From positions 34,030,645 through 34,094,644 of the forward strand of contig CM055100.1 in the NCBI GenBank assembly GCA_029204225.1: a stretch of 64,000 bases of DNA, read 5' to 3'. The position numbers and the translations under genes are program-made. The stretch's first letter is position 1. Every line of letters begins with the position of its first letter. This stretch comes from Diphasiastrum complanatum (taxonomy: Eukaryota > Streptophyta > Lycopodiopsida > Lycopodiales > Lycopodiaceae). Positions 50,129 through 62,096 of this stretch are shown here, piece by piece. The notes beneath the pieces are model-generated. The model ran no database searches. It saw only the letters and a program-made list of their open reading frames with translations, and had not been told where the DNA came from.

Positions 50129-52411
50129 ATGGCATCTGTAGGAGATTGTCTCTTTCAAGCTAGTGAAAGACTATACACCTTTAACTATTCAGTTTGGAAG
50201 GATAGGATAGAATCCTTGTTGATTCTCTATGGTGTAATGGATATTGTAACTAGAACTGAAGTTGAACCTGCAGCTTTTGATGAGGCTCAGAGATTCAAGA
50301 AGAGAGCAAGAATTGCTCTACATATCATCAAATTGAACATCTCTGATGAGATGTTGAGAGAGATTAGTTCATGCACCTCAGCAAAGGAGACTTGGGAGAC
50401 TCTGAAGAACCTTCAAGAAGCCGATATCAAGTCAAGAAAGAGGAGTAAGAACCAGTATTCTCGTGCCTTCACCAAGAAAAAAGCAAAGAACAAAGACTAT
50501 GGTGGAGTAGAAGATGAGTCAGCTCATCCTTCTAACTTCAAGAAGAAGACACAAGAAGTTCAAACCAGTTGTATTGATAGTGGAGCAACAACTCATATGA
50601 GTTACTCCAAAGATTTTTTTGTTTCTATTGAATATGTTCTAGATCCTAAGAAATCAATATACACAGCAGTTGGTGATGCATGTGCAATTGAAGGTGTTGG
50701 AAGTTGTTCCTTAAAACTTACATCTTCTATGAATTTTATACTTTCCAATGTTCTCTATGTGCCTAATCTCACAAAGAGTGTGATTAGTGTAGGAAAGTTG
50801 CTAGATGATGGTTATGAACTGGATTTCAATATCAATGGTTGTTTCATAAACAAAGAAAATAAGATCCTTGCAAGTGGGTCTAGATATGGAGGTATTTTCA
50901 AGCTAGATGTGCATGAAAACTCAAGGTTATGTGATGCTGCATTGATGACTTATGTTTCCAAGGAGGAGCTATGGCATAGGAAGTTGTATGTTTCCAACTT
51001 CAGGTCCATGCCTATTATAGTCAAGGAGATCAAGCGAAGAGTGGCTTATTGTATGGCAGAATCACTTATGGATCCATATTTAATGTCTTCTAAAAAGACA
51101 GAACATTCTATGGAGTTGGAACATTCCGATGTTCATCTTTCTTTATCAGTAAGCAAGGAAAGTGTTTCTTGCTTTGCATGTACTATTGATGGATCCACAA
51201 GTTACATTTGGCTGTGTCTTGTCTCTTCAAGTTTTTTGGTGCATATGTATGTTCCATCATGCAAAACTTTATGGAGTTATGAAGCTAATGGAAGGAGTGC
51301 ACTTTATGAAGTCTTGTTCAGTTATAAGCCTAAGGTTGTATACCTCAGTGTTCTTGAAGACTATTGCTTTGTATGTGGTTTCTTGGAAAGAAAGAAGGAT
51401 GGTGATCCTAGTCCGTGGATCATGCTTGGATGCTTATCCACCAAGGAAGGCTACATAGCCTTTACACTCTCTATCTCGAAGGTGTTTGAGCATGGAGAGG
51501 TTCTTGATTTTGAAGATTTATTTTCTATCTTGGAAGTGGCCGAGAGCACAATGTCTCATAGTGCATCACAAGTCATTACTATGGCAAGTAATCAAGTTGT
51601 GATGAGGTCAAGGTTTGAGGAGGAGTATCCTCAACATGCATGTCCAAGGAGATCTTCATCATTGTTCAAGGCCGAGTCCTTGTTGATCTTATTTCATGGA
51701 AAAGAAAAGAAAAGTAAAGGTGGTATTCATTTTGTTTTACTCACCTATTGTTCTTTTTCTTTGATTAATGATGTATCTTGCTTAATTGAGATTTGCTTAT
51801 CTCAAAGATCAAGTAAGACTATTCTGTTTTTGAATGAAGTCTTTAGTTTGGAATTACTTCTTGTCTTTTGTGACTTGATTATGTTTCCAAAACATCTAGA
51901 AAGCAAGATGTTGTACCATCATTTGTATGCTCTTAAATTGAGTAAGAGCAAGTATGAGTTTAGTACTCATAGTTTGAAAAGAGGAGTTTTTTCATGTATT
52001 GAGAAATATTGTAAACTTCTTGTGAGGTTAAGTGAAGCATCCACTGAGGACACTTACACCCTCAAGAAAGTACTTAGCCTTAATTTGATCAAGTTTGAGT
52101 ATGGTTTCAAGATTAGATCCATTTTGGATAGGGTTCATATTTTTTGGACTAGTGAAGCTAGTATGCTTAATCTAAAATATTGCTCATGGTACAATCTTGA
52201 TCTTTATGATCTTTGTGGTCATGATGAAGCATGGAAGCCTTGGATTTTTCAGTTTTTCTTGCAGCCAATTTCATGCATGTGGACTTTGCATACCCAGGAT
52301 CGACATCAGACATGTAGGAGGTACATTGGCATAGTAGTAGGTTGGTGGAATATTTTTCAAAGGCATTTGGAAAAGATTTCTATCAAAGAGAACTTATCAT
52401 GGATTTGGTAA
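50129..52411 (+). CDS. Copia F 760-residue gag-protease fusion protein
   Basis: Uninterrupted frame from ATG 50129. Residues 1-100 are gag (NYSVWKDRIESLLILYG, SAKETWETLKNL); a basic region near 100-125 stands in for the zinc knuckle, which is absent. The protease is CIDSGATTHMSY at about 148-159. Pre-integrase-like ELWHRKLYVSNF is near 280. Residues 385-465 (ALYEVLFSYKPKVVYLSVL.. WIMLGCLSTKEGYIAF.. SKVFEHGEVLDFEDLF) resemble the Copia integrase C-terminal region, but the catalytic D-D-E core is missing. Residues 470-760 match nothing I recognise. Staying open over 760 codons without pol is unexpected for dead sequence. Confidence 0.8.
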   Translation: MASVGDCLFQASERLYTFNYSVWKDRIESLLILYGVMDIVTRTEVEPAAFDEAQRFKKRARIALHIIKLNISDEMLREISSCTSAKETWETLKNLQEADIKSRKRSKNQYSRAFTKKKAKNKDYGGVEDESAHPSNFKKKTQEVQTSCIDSGATTHMSYSKDFFVSIEYVLDPKKSIYTAVGDACAIEGVGSCSLKLTSSMNFILSNVLYVPNLTKSVISVGKLLDDGYELDFNINGCFINKENKILASGSRYGGIFKLDVHENSRLCDAALMTYVSKEELWHRKLYVSNFRSMPIIVKEIKRRVAYCMAESLMDPYLMSSKKTEHSMELEHSDVHLSLSVSKESVSCFACTIDGSTSYIWLCLVSSSFLVHMYVPSCKTLWSYEANGRSALYEVLFSYKPKVVYLSVLEDYCFVCGFLERKKDGDPSPWIMLGCLSTKEGYIAFTLSISKVFEHGEVLDFEDLFSILEVAESTMSHSASQVITMASNQVVMRSRFEEEYPQHACPRRSSSLFKAESLLILFHGKEKKSKGGIHFVLLTYCSFSLINDVSCLIEICLSQRSSKTILFLNEVFSLELLLVFCDLIMFPKHLESKMLYHHLYALKLSKSKYEFSTHSLKRGVFSCIEKYCKLLVRLSEASTEDTYTLKKVLSLNLIKFEYGFKIRSILDRVHIFWTSEASMLNLKYCSWYNLDLYDLCGHDEAWKPWIFQFFLQPISCMWTLHTQDRHQTCRRYIGIVVGWWNIFQRHLEKISIKENLSWIW

Positions 52412-52520
52412 GCATACTGCTATGATGGATTCTTTGTTCATCTCCACTTCAAATGCAAAGCAAAGAATCCAAACTCAAAGGATTTTCACCAACATCAAAT
52501 AAATATATTTCAAGGAGGAG

Positions 52521-53389
52521 TGTTAAAAATTGTAAAACATATCTATCATCTGTTGTTAATGTTTGGGGGATCCTACCCATGTAAATATTTTGTACATATC
52601 CAAGGTATGTGAATTGAGCACATATCCTTGTAGAATAGGACGAGTTTGGGTTAGGTAGATCAAATTCCGTGACATGCATAAAGTCTAGTTGGTCTAGTAT
52701 GATATGCAATAATGTTGACAATGTCTAGTTTGACATGCATATAGAGATTCACATGGAATTGGTCAATTACGACCTTGTAGAAACTCGAGCCACAATAAAT
52801 GCATAATGTCCTAAGTTTCCATAGTGACATGCAAAGCATGCAATGACTGTAATGGACACATGCATGTAGATTTGTACATGGCTAGTTGAGAAATTGCCAT
52901 TTGGAGAAAGTAGGTAGAAGTTAGGTGCAACCTATGCATGCTAGCAGTTAGGTGTCAAGTTAATAGTTGTTTGCACTTGAATAGGTGTAGGATGTGCATT
53001 GAATGCAAGGAGTACCACAAATTTTGGCTCTCCTATATATGTACATATCATTCTCATTCACAAAGTAATGAAGAACCAAAGTTTTGTAGCTATCTCATGT
53101 TTGGTTGAATCTAAACTATTTTTTCTTGTTATCTCTCTAGCTCTCTCTCTCTCTAACTCGTGTTGAGGCTAATGCTTATACATTGTAATCTTGCACTTTT
53201 AATCATTCTTTGATTCATTGCTATCATAGTCTATTGATTAGCATGCTAGATTGTGAATTAGCCATATCTTCTGAACTAGATCTTGTTGAACAATCTAGAA
53301 TCAGGGTACTGTGCCAATCACAAAGCTTAATCAAGATCACTCACTCTTGTGGACATTCCCCACATGTGTGAATTCTGGAATTTTCAACA
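52521..53389 (+). repeat. 3' LTR of Copia F (869 bp)
   Basis: Direct repeat of 48515-49378, directly preceded by polypurine tract TTTCAAGGAGGAG. Confidence 0.92.
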
Positions 53390-55368
53390 ATCAGTGCGAG
53401 AAATTATGTAATTAGAGGTAAATGGGATTGGAAAACTGTTGAGAGTGAATTTTATTTCGTCTCAGAGATTTCTCGGATATGTTATTTACTCATGAGAAAT
53501 AGAAAATATTTTATAACTGAGTTACAAGATCTCAGTGAGATATGTGAGTAACATATGTGGGTTCTAAAGGAATCTGCCAGATAAAAATGTGTTTATATAC
53601 TAGGTCATAGTGAGATTATTCTCATATGTGCACGATTAATCTTGTATGAATCTACTGTGTAATCCTAGTTACTAAGGTTATCTGGTGCACTCAACCTAGT
53701 CGGTGAACATAAACATATGATCAAGTATTGTTTTGACAGATACTTGCAGAGTTAACAAATATTTGTATAGAAGATTTATGGATTAACTTATGAATGATTT
53801 GGGTAAGGATCTAAATGTGATGTTATACTAGTATAATTGAATTCTTCACCTAGACATTTGAGAATTCTGAATCATTGACCATTAACTTGAGTAGTTGATT
53901 ACTCCAGAGTGAAGTTAACTGGTAAAACGATCAGTGTGATGTGGATTCACCGAGAACTGATGGTTTTTTAATTATATTGCTTGTAAGACACATGATTAGT
54001 GAATCCTTTGGGTTCATGAGTTAAATTTATGTGCATTGGATATACAGTATTCTTGGAATAGAGTATTCCTTAGTTAAGGAAGGGACTCAGCTCATTAGTT
54101 GATTGTCTCCCAGAGAGCTCAATTGGATAACGAACTATAATGGATCCACGAATAACAACTGAATTGATATTCAGCAGGACTTTGGGTATCCAGATGTGAT
54201 TCTGGATTGTAATCTAAAGGTTTTGTAGTTGAAGATGATTGTCATTTGGTACGCTTTCTGTCTTTAATTACTAGTGGCTTATAGAACTTGAACATCTCGC
54301 ATTTCAGTCAAAGAATCCTGGTTGGAGAGTATTCCTAAAATCCAATATTTTTCTGTTGGGAAAGATTTTTGGAATGACTCTTGCTTTTCCTGAGTTATGT
54401 TAGACATATACTCCAGTATCCTGTAAATGATTAAGTATGATTTGGATTTCAGAAAATTATGATTGAAGAATCATATGAATCTAAATATTTATGGTTGTCG
54501 AATCATAAATAGATACTTAATTATTATTAGAGGATTATAAGGAATTGTAATGATTCTTAAGTGTGATGATTAATTCTTGATCTATCATTTGAGTAAGAAT
54601 TCGAATCAGTGTTTTTGAATCTCTCTACTCCAATGTTATATTTGAGGACCTATGGATCTCACAAATATTCTCACAAGATAAGTATTTTATGTGTGGATAA
54701 TTGAATTTATCTAGTGGATGTCATTCTACTACAGTTTATGGTCTAGAGATGCTTGAGTACAATTCTTCATTTGAATTCAATCTCCAGTTATCTTAGGAGA
54801 TAGCCAAGTCTATTAAGATGAATGAATGCTAATTTTCTTGCATTTGATGTTAGAAACATGAGCATTTAACTCAAAAGAGTATCTGGGGTACTCAGAGTTG
54901 AGTTTTAATCATTCTATATCTTAATGATTCTCCTAGAGATTCTAATTGAATGAATTATCATATCTTAGAATTTGGATTCTAAGGATATTTGTACTTAGAA
55001 GCTTATGAATTATTTGTCAGAGTTGTGGATAATTTCAGACTGTAATTAAAATTATTTTATTATCTCTTTAGCTTTAATATCTTAAGTTAGGTTATCTCAC
55101 CCAATATTTCATGTAAATGCTTTACATGAAGGTGACGTTACTAACTTATGGTTAATATAACCCAGTTGGGAAATTTATCGCTTTACTTTTTAAACCGGAG
55201 TTGTACTCCAGTGCAGAGATTATCACTTGGAAATAGGATTATCTTTGAGTACTTGTTTGATGTGAAAGTTAGACTAAGGATAACGATTTTCTAGGTTGAT
55301 ATTTAAAGTTAAAAGAAGTGTTCCTATTATTATTTCCTTCTTACAAAGCTTCTAAGGATAGAAGCAGT
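53390..55368. other. AT-rich non-coding sequence
   Basis: Continuation of 46721-48509. No frame or domain. It ends in a polypurine tract and an LTR start at 55383, so it is probably the 3' interior of a large non-coding or fully decayed LTR element. Confidence 0.4.
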
Positions 55369-55640
55369 TTAAGGAGGAAGAATGTTATGTCCATGGCTAG
55401 TAAGTAGGATTCAGTATACTCCTAGTCTTGGATACACGGTACTCCAGTAAATCAAGCTGTTAGTTATGCCACGTCATATTGGATGTGATCCGAAAGTAAC
55501 TAATATTCTTGTGAGGCCCAAAACACACTAAATGGAGTTTAGACAAGGTACGAGACAGTGTATGCATGTGTAGAGCTATCAATAGCAATCTCTATGTGTT
55601 GGAGAGAGGGAGAGTAGCGAGAGTTGAGAAAGGTGTTGTA
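55369..55640 (+). repeat. Polypurine tract and LTR start
   Basis: AAGGAGGAAGAA at 55371-55382 then TGTTATGTCCATGGCTAG. The start resembles TGTCATGCCCACGACTAG at 56902, so related LTR families. The far end is unclear near 55640, where an A-run begins. Confidence 0.5.
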
Positions 55641-56889
55641 TTAAAAAAAAAAAAAATTAGCTCAAAGGAGTAAGATGAACACGAACGAGAAACGAACTCA
55701 AACAAAAATTGTTCGTGCGCAACGGAACGAGCTATGCGACTCTCTCCGAAGGCATGACTACGCCTATCAGAACGAACAGAACGTTAGTGATGGAAATCAC
55801 GGTCGTTCTTGATTACATAGCCAAATATTAATGAACGAAACGTTAGATTTGTCATGAATAGCTAGACAAATAATGTGTCGCAAATGATTCGCGAAGAGCT
55901 AGACAATGCTCGACAGATAATTAGTTGCGAAACATTCGCAAAAGACAAGACTAAATGTTAGTCGTCTATTACCAGAAGGAGCAACTAGAAAGATCGAACA
56001 GAATGAATAATAAGCATAACAATACTAACACAAATCTGAACGCAGAACAAAGAATTGTATCAGATTAAGTATATCAAGTATACACGTCAATAATGTGGTA
56101 GAGCACAAGACAGTAGCGGACGAAACCGCGTGCCTTACGAAACTTATTCAAACTGCAAAAAAGAATGAAACCTTATTGTTGATAAATTAAAGAATCAATG
56201 CACAGAGCATATACTTTTGTCTATCTCTGATAAGCTTCTCTTCTTCGTTCTCGCTCGCTTACTAACTTCTTCTCTTGTTGATCTTCGTTAATGAATACAC
56301 AAATGGTATTCAATATATACATAATGTTACAGGTGTGCAAATGAAGAAAGTACAGGGTGGATGTGCTGTCTGTAGGAGATCGTGGATGGCTGTAGTTTGT
56401 TAGCGCAGCTGCATGAGCGTGAAGAGGGTGTGACGTCAGCCTTTGCTTTCCGTCCCTTCATCGCCTGTGAGAATTTACATGTGAATATGCAGATTGCGCG
56501 ACAACACGAGTAAATATGCAACATGAATGGAGGTAGATTAAAAATGGGATTTAGGTGCTAGAGGAAATAAATCCAACACTATGATAGGTGGTCCATGCTT
56601 AGGACTCTATTCTAGGTGAATCTATGTATAGAAAATTTAGGGCTATGCATGGCTATGTGCCCAGGTTGCTTTTGGCTCTATATATTGAGGCCAAACTCGT
56701 CCTACTCCTCATTGTGATCATTGATTCATTGCCAAGGTTTCACTCTACATTCATGCTTCTTATTCCTTCGCTTGGGGGTGAAGTTTCTAGAGTTGATTGG
56801 TTGCTTCTACTTGGTTGGGTGGTTGCTCCATAGTGTGTTTTCCATTGTGTATTGTCTTGTAAAATGGATCTTAGGGAGCTTTCCTTATA
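55641..56889. other. Non-coding, possible minus-strand LTR
   Basis: No gene. The minus strand reads TGTTGGATTTATTTCC from about 56580, a typical LTR start, but no CA end, primer site or target duplication was found. TTCGCGAA-like motifs recur near 55890-55940. Confidence 0.3.
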
Positions 56890-57396
56890 ATAAGGGGGGA
56901 ATGTCATGCCCACGACTAGTCTCAAGTAGCGTGTCCACGCTAGGGATCAGTAGACCAACAACCCGTAAGTTAGGTATGACTAAAAGGGAATTGAGGCCCT
57001 CATGTGTATAAGGTCATAATTAAAGGTTGTAGGTCTAAACTCATGATGGTGGATTGGTATGGGTCTATCAGTGAGTCATTGGGAAACTGGATGGCGTGGC
57101 CCAGATAGGCTGTAGGGGTGTGCAATGAGGTGTCACAATGCCCTACTAGTGGTGCATGGGCCTTGGAAGGTATAAGTATACCCATTGGGCTCTCACTAGT
57201 GTATGCTTTGTTGTGGTAATGGTAGTAGTATGTTGCCAGAGTGACATCTCTCCCATTAAGCATTGATTGGTGATCCATAGCTTGGGGGCTAGATCCGTTT
57301 GATCTAGGTTTGGTTGGGTTGGTTTATCCACCATCGTTTCCTTGTTGTTCTATGGATTCAACATCCTAGTAGTGATCCTTGGACGAGGTCTTTATA
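56890..57396 (+). repeat. Polypurine tract and 3' LTR of a truncated element
   Basis: TAAGGGGGGA then TGTCATGCCC at 56902, ending GGTCTTTATA at 57396. It shares GCTTGGGGGCTAGATCC and the GGTCTTTATA end with the LTR at 57882-58357. The LTR runs directly into Copia D integrase at 57397. Almost none of the interior remains. Confidence 0.55.
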
Positions 57397-57402
57397 GTTT
57401 AA

Positions 57403-57882
57403 ATGTTCATAAAACATAAGTCAGTAGCCTTTGAATGCTTCAAGAAATTCAGGGCCATGGCTGCAACCCAAACATCTACAAAGGTGAAGACACTCCGAAT
57501 TGATGGCGGCGGCGAATACATCTCCAATGAGATGTCTGACAATTTGCAACTTCCTACATGTCTAAGCAGAACGAAATTGCAAAAAGGAAGAATCAAACGC
57601 TTCTTAACTCAGCCAAATCTATGCTACATCAATCGCACTTACCTATGAAATTCTGCACAGAAGCTACTGCCACAAACTCTTATGTACAGAACAAATCCAT
57701 CACCAAAGCCATCAATATCAAAACTTCTTATCAAGTATGGCATGGACACTAGCCTAGTGTCAACCATTTAAAAGTCTTTGGTTGCATATGTTTCGTTCAT
57801 GTTCCTAAACAGCTTAGGAAGAAACTGGATGAGAGATCAGATAAATGCATGTTCATTGGCTATCTTGAACAACATAAAGCTT
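57403..57882 (+). pseudogene. Copia D integrase
   Basis: MFIKHKSVAFECFKKFRAM, then LRIDGGGEYISNEMSD (core aspartate kept), a frameshift near 57545, SKQNEIAKRKNQTLLNSAK (core E as IAKRKN, altered), and LKVFGCICFVHVPKQLRKK up to GYLEQHKA. Next to the left LTR the first aspartate block is gone. Confidence 0.8.
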
Positions 57883-59365
57883 GTTATGGCCATATTCGGT
57901 TAAGGACCTAGAACAGTCCTAATATGGTACACCGGCCCTCCAGTGTTCGAGATTATTAGTCATGCCTAGATTTAATTCCACGTCAAGGCCTGTTGGTGTC
58001 TAATGACCTTGAGAGGACCCAGATACTCTAATTGAGACATATGGAGTATTGCATGTCTGTGTGACGGATATAGGCAGGAGGACTGCATGAAGAGATGTGA
58101 TCTATTTATAGTTGACCTGCATGAGGGTTGCATGGTTTCATGCACAGGACTCTACTCTCTATATAATGAGGTGGGGATTCTCCAGTTGACATATTGGGTT
58201 TAGGTCACTAGTTTCTCTCTTCTCCTCTTGCTTCACATGGCATGGCTTGGGGGCTAGATCCATTGATCTAGGATTGGTTGGGCGGTTTGGCTCCATAGTC
58301 TCTCTTATTGTGTTCTCCTATCCTCATCTTAGGGGTTATCCCTTTAGGGTCTTTATATTGGTACCAGAGCTCAGCTAAGATGCAGTCTTGGATAGGATGG
58401 AGACAAGCCTACATCGATTTGGAAGTTGAAGCACTTGGATTACATCTCAGTTGGAGTGCTGTTTTTTCTCAAGGGAATTATGGAGCTGGATTCACAAATT
58501 CCGGATAAGTAGCATACTTTTCGAAATTATGGTAGAGTGCTCTTCTACAAGGTTAATTTTGATTGAATGATGCTTAGAATTTATTTGAATTTACTAGTAA
58601 TTTTCAGTTTCTTGAGAAAATTTTCAAATGATGTAGAATGATCTGTTATGTGAGATTCCGTTGCTTGGTTCAAGGTTGGGAATAATTGATGTCTTTCCCT
58701 GTTGCGTGCTTGAACTGAATTGGAAAGGGATTCTGCAAACCTCTCCGGAGCCTACTCTTTGGAATCAGGGCCTCTGATCGTTGTCCCATAGTTATGAGGC
58801 CTATAATGAATCGTTAGGATTCGCTTTATCTGTGGATAACAATCGATTAGAAACAGGTCTATAATTTACTGTGAAACATCAGTCTATTATCAATTCCTCG
58901 CTTAAAATCAGGATTACTTGAATCATGGAAGAGCGCAGATGCTGTTTTTATCGTAGAGCAATAACATGATTCTACCTTACTATGGCTTGCAAGGTAGCGA
59001 TGGATGCCTGATAAGAAAAGTTGTTGAAGGAGGACGGATAGAAGGTCGCTATGTGGACACATTGGCTGTTCATGAAATTGAGCTGTTAAAGCTTCAAGCA
59101 AGGCATACATTCCTTGAATCACCTGCCTTCTTTTGTGCTGAAATGTTGCCCGCGAAATTCTGGTGATTGGAAAACCTGTGAAGCATGGTCCAATGGATCC
59201 AGAATGGCAGCACAACGTCCCAGTGGTGACGCGTTGGCAACACAAGGAAGCTTGGCATGATCTGTTTGTAGCGGCCGTGTGCTGGAGCAACTTCTCTTCC
59301 CTATTCCTTGTTTGGCTGGTTAGGGTTTTTTTTATTTTTGTTTTTCTAGGGTCCGTATAAAGCTT
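57882..59365 (+). mobile_element. 1.5-kb insertion in Copia D with 9-bp duplication
   Basis: ATAAAGCTT at 57874-57882 and 59357-59365. Removing one copy plus the insert rejoins GYLEQHKA with YKVYDPSTNVAF in frame. The insert starts as an LTR (TGTTATGGCC, 57882-58357) followed by a primer-like TTGGTACCAGAGC at 58358-58370. It ends in a T-rich stretch, ..TTTTTCTAGGGTCCGT, with no matching LTR. A 66-codon frame at 58966-59166 reads smoothly but is unrecognised. The class is uncertain: a truncated LTR element or a transposon that captured an LTR. Confidence 0.6.
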
Positions 59366-60270
59366 ATAAAGTTTATGATCCATCCACCAATGTAGCTTTT
59401 GTTTCTAGATATGTAATCTTCAAAGAAGAAACATTTTATGACTATAAACAGCCATCGATAAATGATGTTGTGTCATTTCATCCTATTCTACACAACATAG
59501 AATCTTCCACTCGTGATATCTCTTCTACAGAGCCTACAACTACAACTATAGAAGCCGAGCAGCCGACAACATCTGTCACCAGACTAGACCAAGCTAGCTC
59601 GAGGAGATCTGGAGATATTCAAGAAGAGACACCACTTCAATCTGGTCAACCGATTGTTCGCAGATCCTCAAGGACTCGAACAGTTCCTCAGAGGTATACA
59701 CTCAATCTTTCTAGACTTCATCAGAAGATCCAGAGACCCTAGTCGAAGAATTTAACTCCAAGGATGCTATGAAGTGGCAAGAAGATATGGAAAGCGAGTA
59801 CAACTCACTTTTGACGAACCAGAAGGACACTGGTTGACTTACCCACTCACAAGAGAGTTATCGACAACAAGTGGATGTTCAAGAATAAGATCAACTCTGA
59901 TGGTTTCACTGCAAACTGGAAAACACGGCTGGCGACTAAAGGATTCGCTCAAGTCCAAGGAGTGGATTATCAAGAAATTTTTAGTCATGTTGTCAGAATG
60001 CACTCAATCAGGACTCTAATTACATTAGTAGCCGCAGAAGACCTCGAAATGCATCAAATGGATTTGAAGTCAAAGTCCAAGAGCACAAAGTGTACAAGCT
60101 ACACAAAGCAATCTATGGCTTGAAAAAGGCCGCAAGGGTTTGGTTTGAAAGAATCAATGCTTATCTTAAACAATTGGGTTCTACAAACAATTTGGATGAC
60201 TATAATGTTTATTCCAAGCATAAAGGTGTCAATTCAGTTTATGCCCTTTACGTAGATGATGTAATTTATT
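59366..60270 (+). pseudogene. Copia D linker and RT
   Basis: Integrase tail and linker to RRSSRTRTVPQRYTLNLSRL, then RT in several frames: VIDNKWMFKNKINSDGF, ATKGFAQVQGVDYQEIF, LEMHQMDLK. A deletion of the segment normally ending in YMHQP follows. After that come LHKAIYGLKKAARVWFERIN and LYVDDVIYFV with YVDD at 60249-60260, then a stop. Confidence 0.82.
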
Positions 60271-61172
60271 TTGTCTAACAACACAATCTTGCTGCACACT
60301 ACTAAGAGTGATCTGTCAAAAGAATTCGACATGACTGATCCAGACACTGTCCACTCTTTATTAGGAATTCACATTTCTAGAAATAGATTACAAAAGAAAA
60401 TCTATCTTAGCCAACAAAAATATCTAGAGAATATTCTAGAAAAATTTCATATGTCTGATTGCAAACCAATTGATACACCAATGGATCCAAGTATGATATT
60501 GACTAAACCTTCCTGCACAAACATCGAAAGTGAGATACCCGACTTGTCGAAGTATCCTTATCATTCACTAATTGGATCTTTGATGTATGTCATGCTGTGC
60601 ACTAGACCAGATCTTGCATACACTATTAGCACATTAAGTGAATACATGTCTAATCCTAGGATCTTGCATTGGAAAGCATTGAAGAGAGTGATGAAGTACA
60701 TTCAAGAAAGTTTAGATCACATTTTATGCTATGATGGGAATGCGATCGACCCACTGGTTCTACGAGGCTACTCCGACTCATATTGGGGAGGAAATGCCTC
60801 TACCATAAAATCTACCTTTGGGTTCTGTTTCTTTCTGGCAGGGGGACCAATTTCGTGGAATTCAAAAAAGCAAAAATCAGTGGCACTTTCTTCAACCAAA
60901 GAGAATACCTCGCAACATGTCAAGCTTCAAAAGAAGTAATTTGAGATGTATTTCACTGTCGCTGAATCCCAGATTTCATGGCAAGTCAAAGCACATAGAA
61001 ATCCAATATCATTTCATTCGGGAAAAGGTTTTCTCAAGACAAGTGATTTTTCAATACTGCTCCACAATAGAAATGGTTACAGACATATTCACCAAAGCAT
61101 GATCAAGCATCAAAAGTTTTCTAGTATGCTAAACCGGACGAGGACACTCAAGGCACCAACCGTGACCTCAAG
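60271..61172 (+). pseudogene. Copia D RT C-terminus and RNase H
   Basis: SKEFDMTDPDTVHSLLGIHI, YHSLIGSLMYVMLCTRPDLA, GYSDSYWGGNASTIKSTFGF, GPISWNSKKQKSVALSSTKE; then, shifted, NPRFHGKSKHIEIQYHFIRE and IFTKA. The RNase H core is recognisable; SDSYWGG replaces the usual SDSDWAG. Confidence 0.82.
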
Positions 61173-61182
61173 GGAGACGGTT

Positions 61183-61950
61183 GGAAATTAAGTTCACAGT
61201 TTTCTCCTTGGTGATATTATTTATATTTCAAGATTTTTCATGCATGTATCACAAAAGAACGAGCCAAGCTACTTGAAGGACGACTACATCGGGCTTCCGG
61301 CTGATCTTCATCCATGGATCAAAGACTAAAGGGTAACCAATGCTATTCTTTTCACATTCGAATGTCAAGTTCAAGAATTTGAAGAACATTGAAGACTTGG
61401 CCATCTTCAACAACTTCGACAAATCAGTCTTTTAAAGGTCTGTAAAAATACACTGATTGTCGCACAGTTTGCATTTTTCCAATTTTTCGATAGTGAGTTT
61501 TTTCAAAGAATATAAAAAAATACACTGTTTGTCGGCTTTTTCGCATTTTTCCACAATGTGAAAAAAGATGCGAAGTGTGTCTACTTCGACGAGCAGCAAT
61601 ATCTCCAACTACTTCCGAAAATATGCGAAGTATGCGATAAACTCGTCTACGTCAACGATCTCGAGTCCCCGACTCATATACACTATGTACAGATGTCATT
61701 GTACTTTAAATATCTCTCAAGCACAACAAAGTACATAGTTAAAGTTAAACTAGTATTGTAATTATCGATTAATTGAACATTTCTTGTAATTACAAGAATG
61801 CTAGTTAGAGCGAGGCAATAGGTCACCATGCGTGAGATCAGCAGCAACAACATCTACCAAAGTTTAAGAGTGTTTGAGAAGATTGCAATATTTGAGAAGA
61901 TTGCTTGAGGGAGAGAGAAAAGAAAAAAAAAAGAAAAAAGAAGTGAGGTG
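61183..61950 (+). other. Probable LTR/3' flank of Copia D, otherwise non-coding
   Basis: Starts TTGGAAATTAAG after the purine run. It contains two imperfect direct copies of a ~42-bp motif (AAAAATACACTG..TTGTCG..GCATTTTTCC) at about 61444-61485 and 61514-61556. No end or partner LTR identified. Confidence 0.4.
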
Positions 61951-62056
61951 AAGTGCCACCTTATTCCTTTACAACTTTCTTTTCTCAGGCCATTCCTTCT
62001 TTATATGTAAAATCAATAAAAAGCTTCTTCCATATTCCATCTGGCCCCCCCCCCCC

Positions 62057-62096
<40 letters not shown>

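Larger units (their letters stand above)
48515..53389 (+). mobile_element. Complete non-autonomous Copia element (F)
   Basis: 4875 bp: LTR 48515-49378, primer site, one long frame, polypurine tract AAGGAGGAG, LTR 52521-53389, flanked by ATCAG on both sides. The two LTRs differ by roughly 2% plus a few indels by eye, so insertion is fairly recent. The interior is only 3.1 kb and has gag, protease and a broken integrase remnant but no RT or RNase H. It must have been mobilised by another element's enzymes. Confidence 0.9.
57397..61182 (+). mobile_element. Degenerate Copia D pol region (interrupted)
   Basis: Plus-strand integrase, linker, RT and RNase H in Copia order with frameshifts, an RT deletion and a 1.5-kb insertion at 57883-59356. 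gag and protease are missing at the left, where an LTR fragment abuts. The right end is the purine run AAGGGAGACGG near 61172-61182, a likely polypurine tract. Confidence 0.8.

Noticed and set aside
55633-56580. Solo minus-strand LTR starting TGTTGGATTTATTTCC
   Set aside because: No convincing CA end, target duplication, primer site or second copy.
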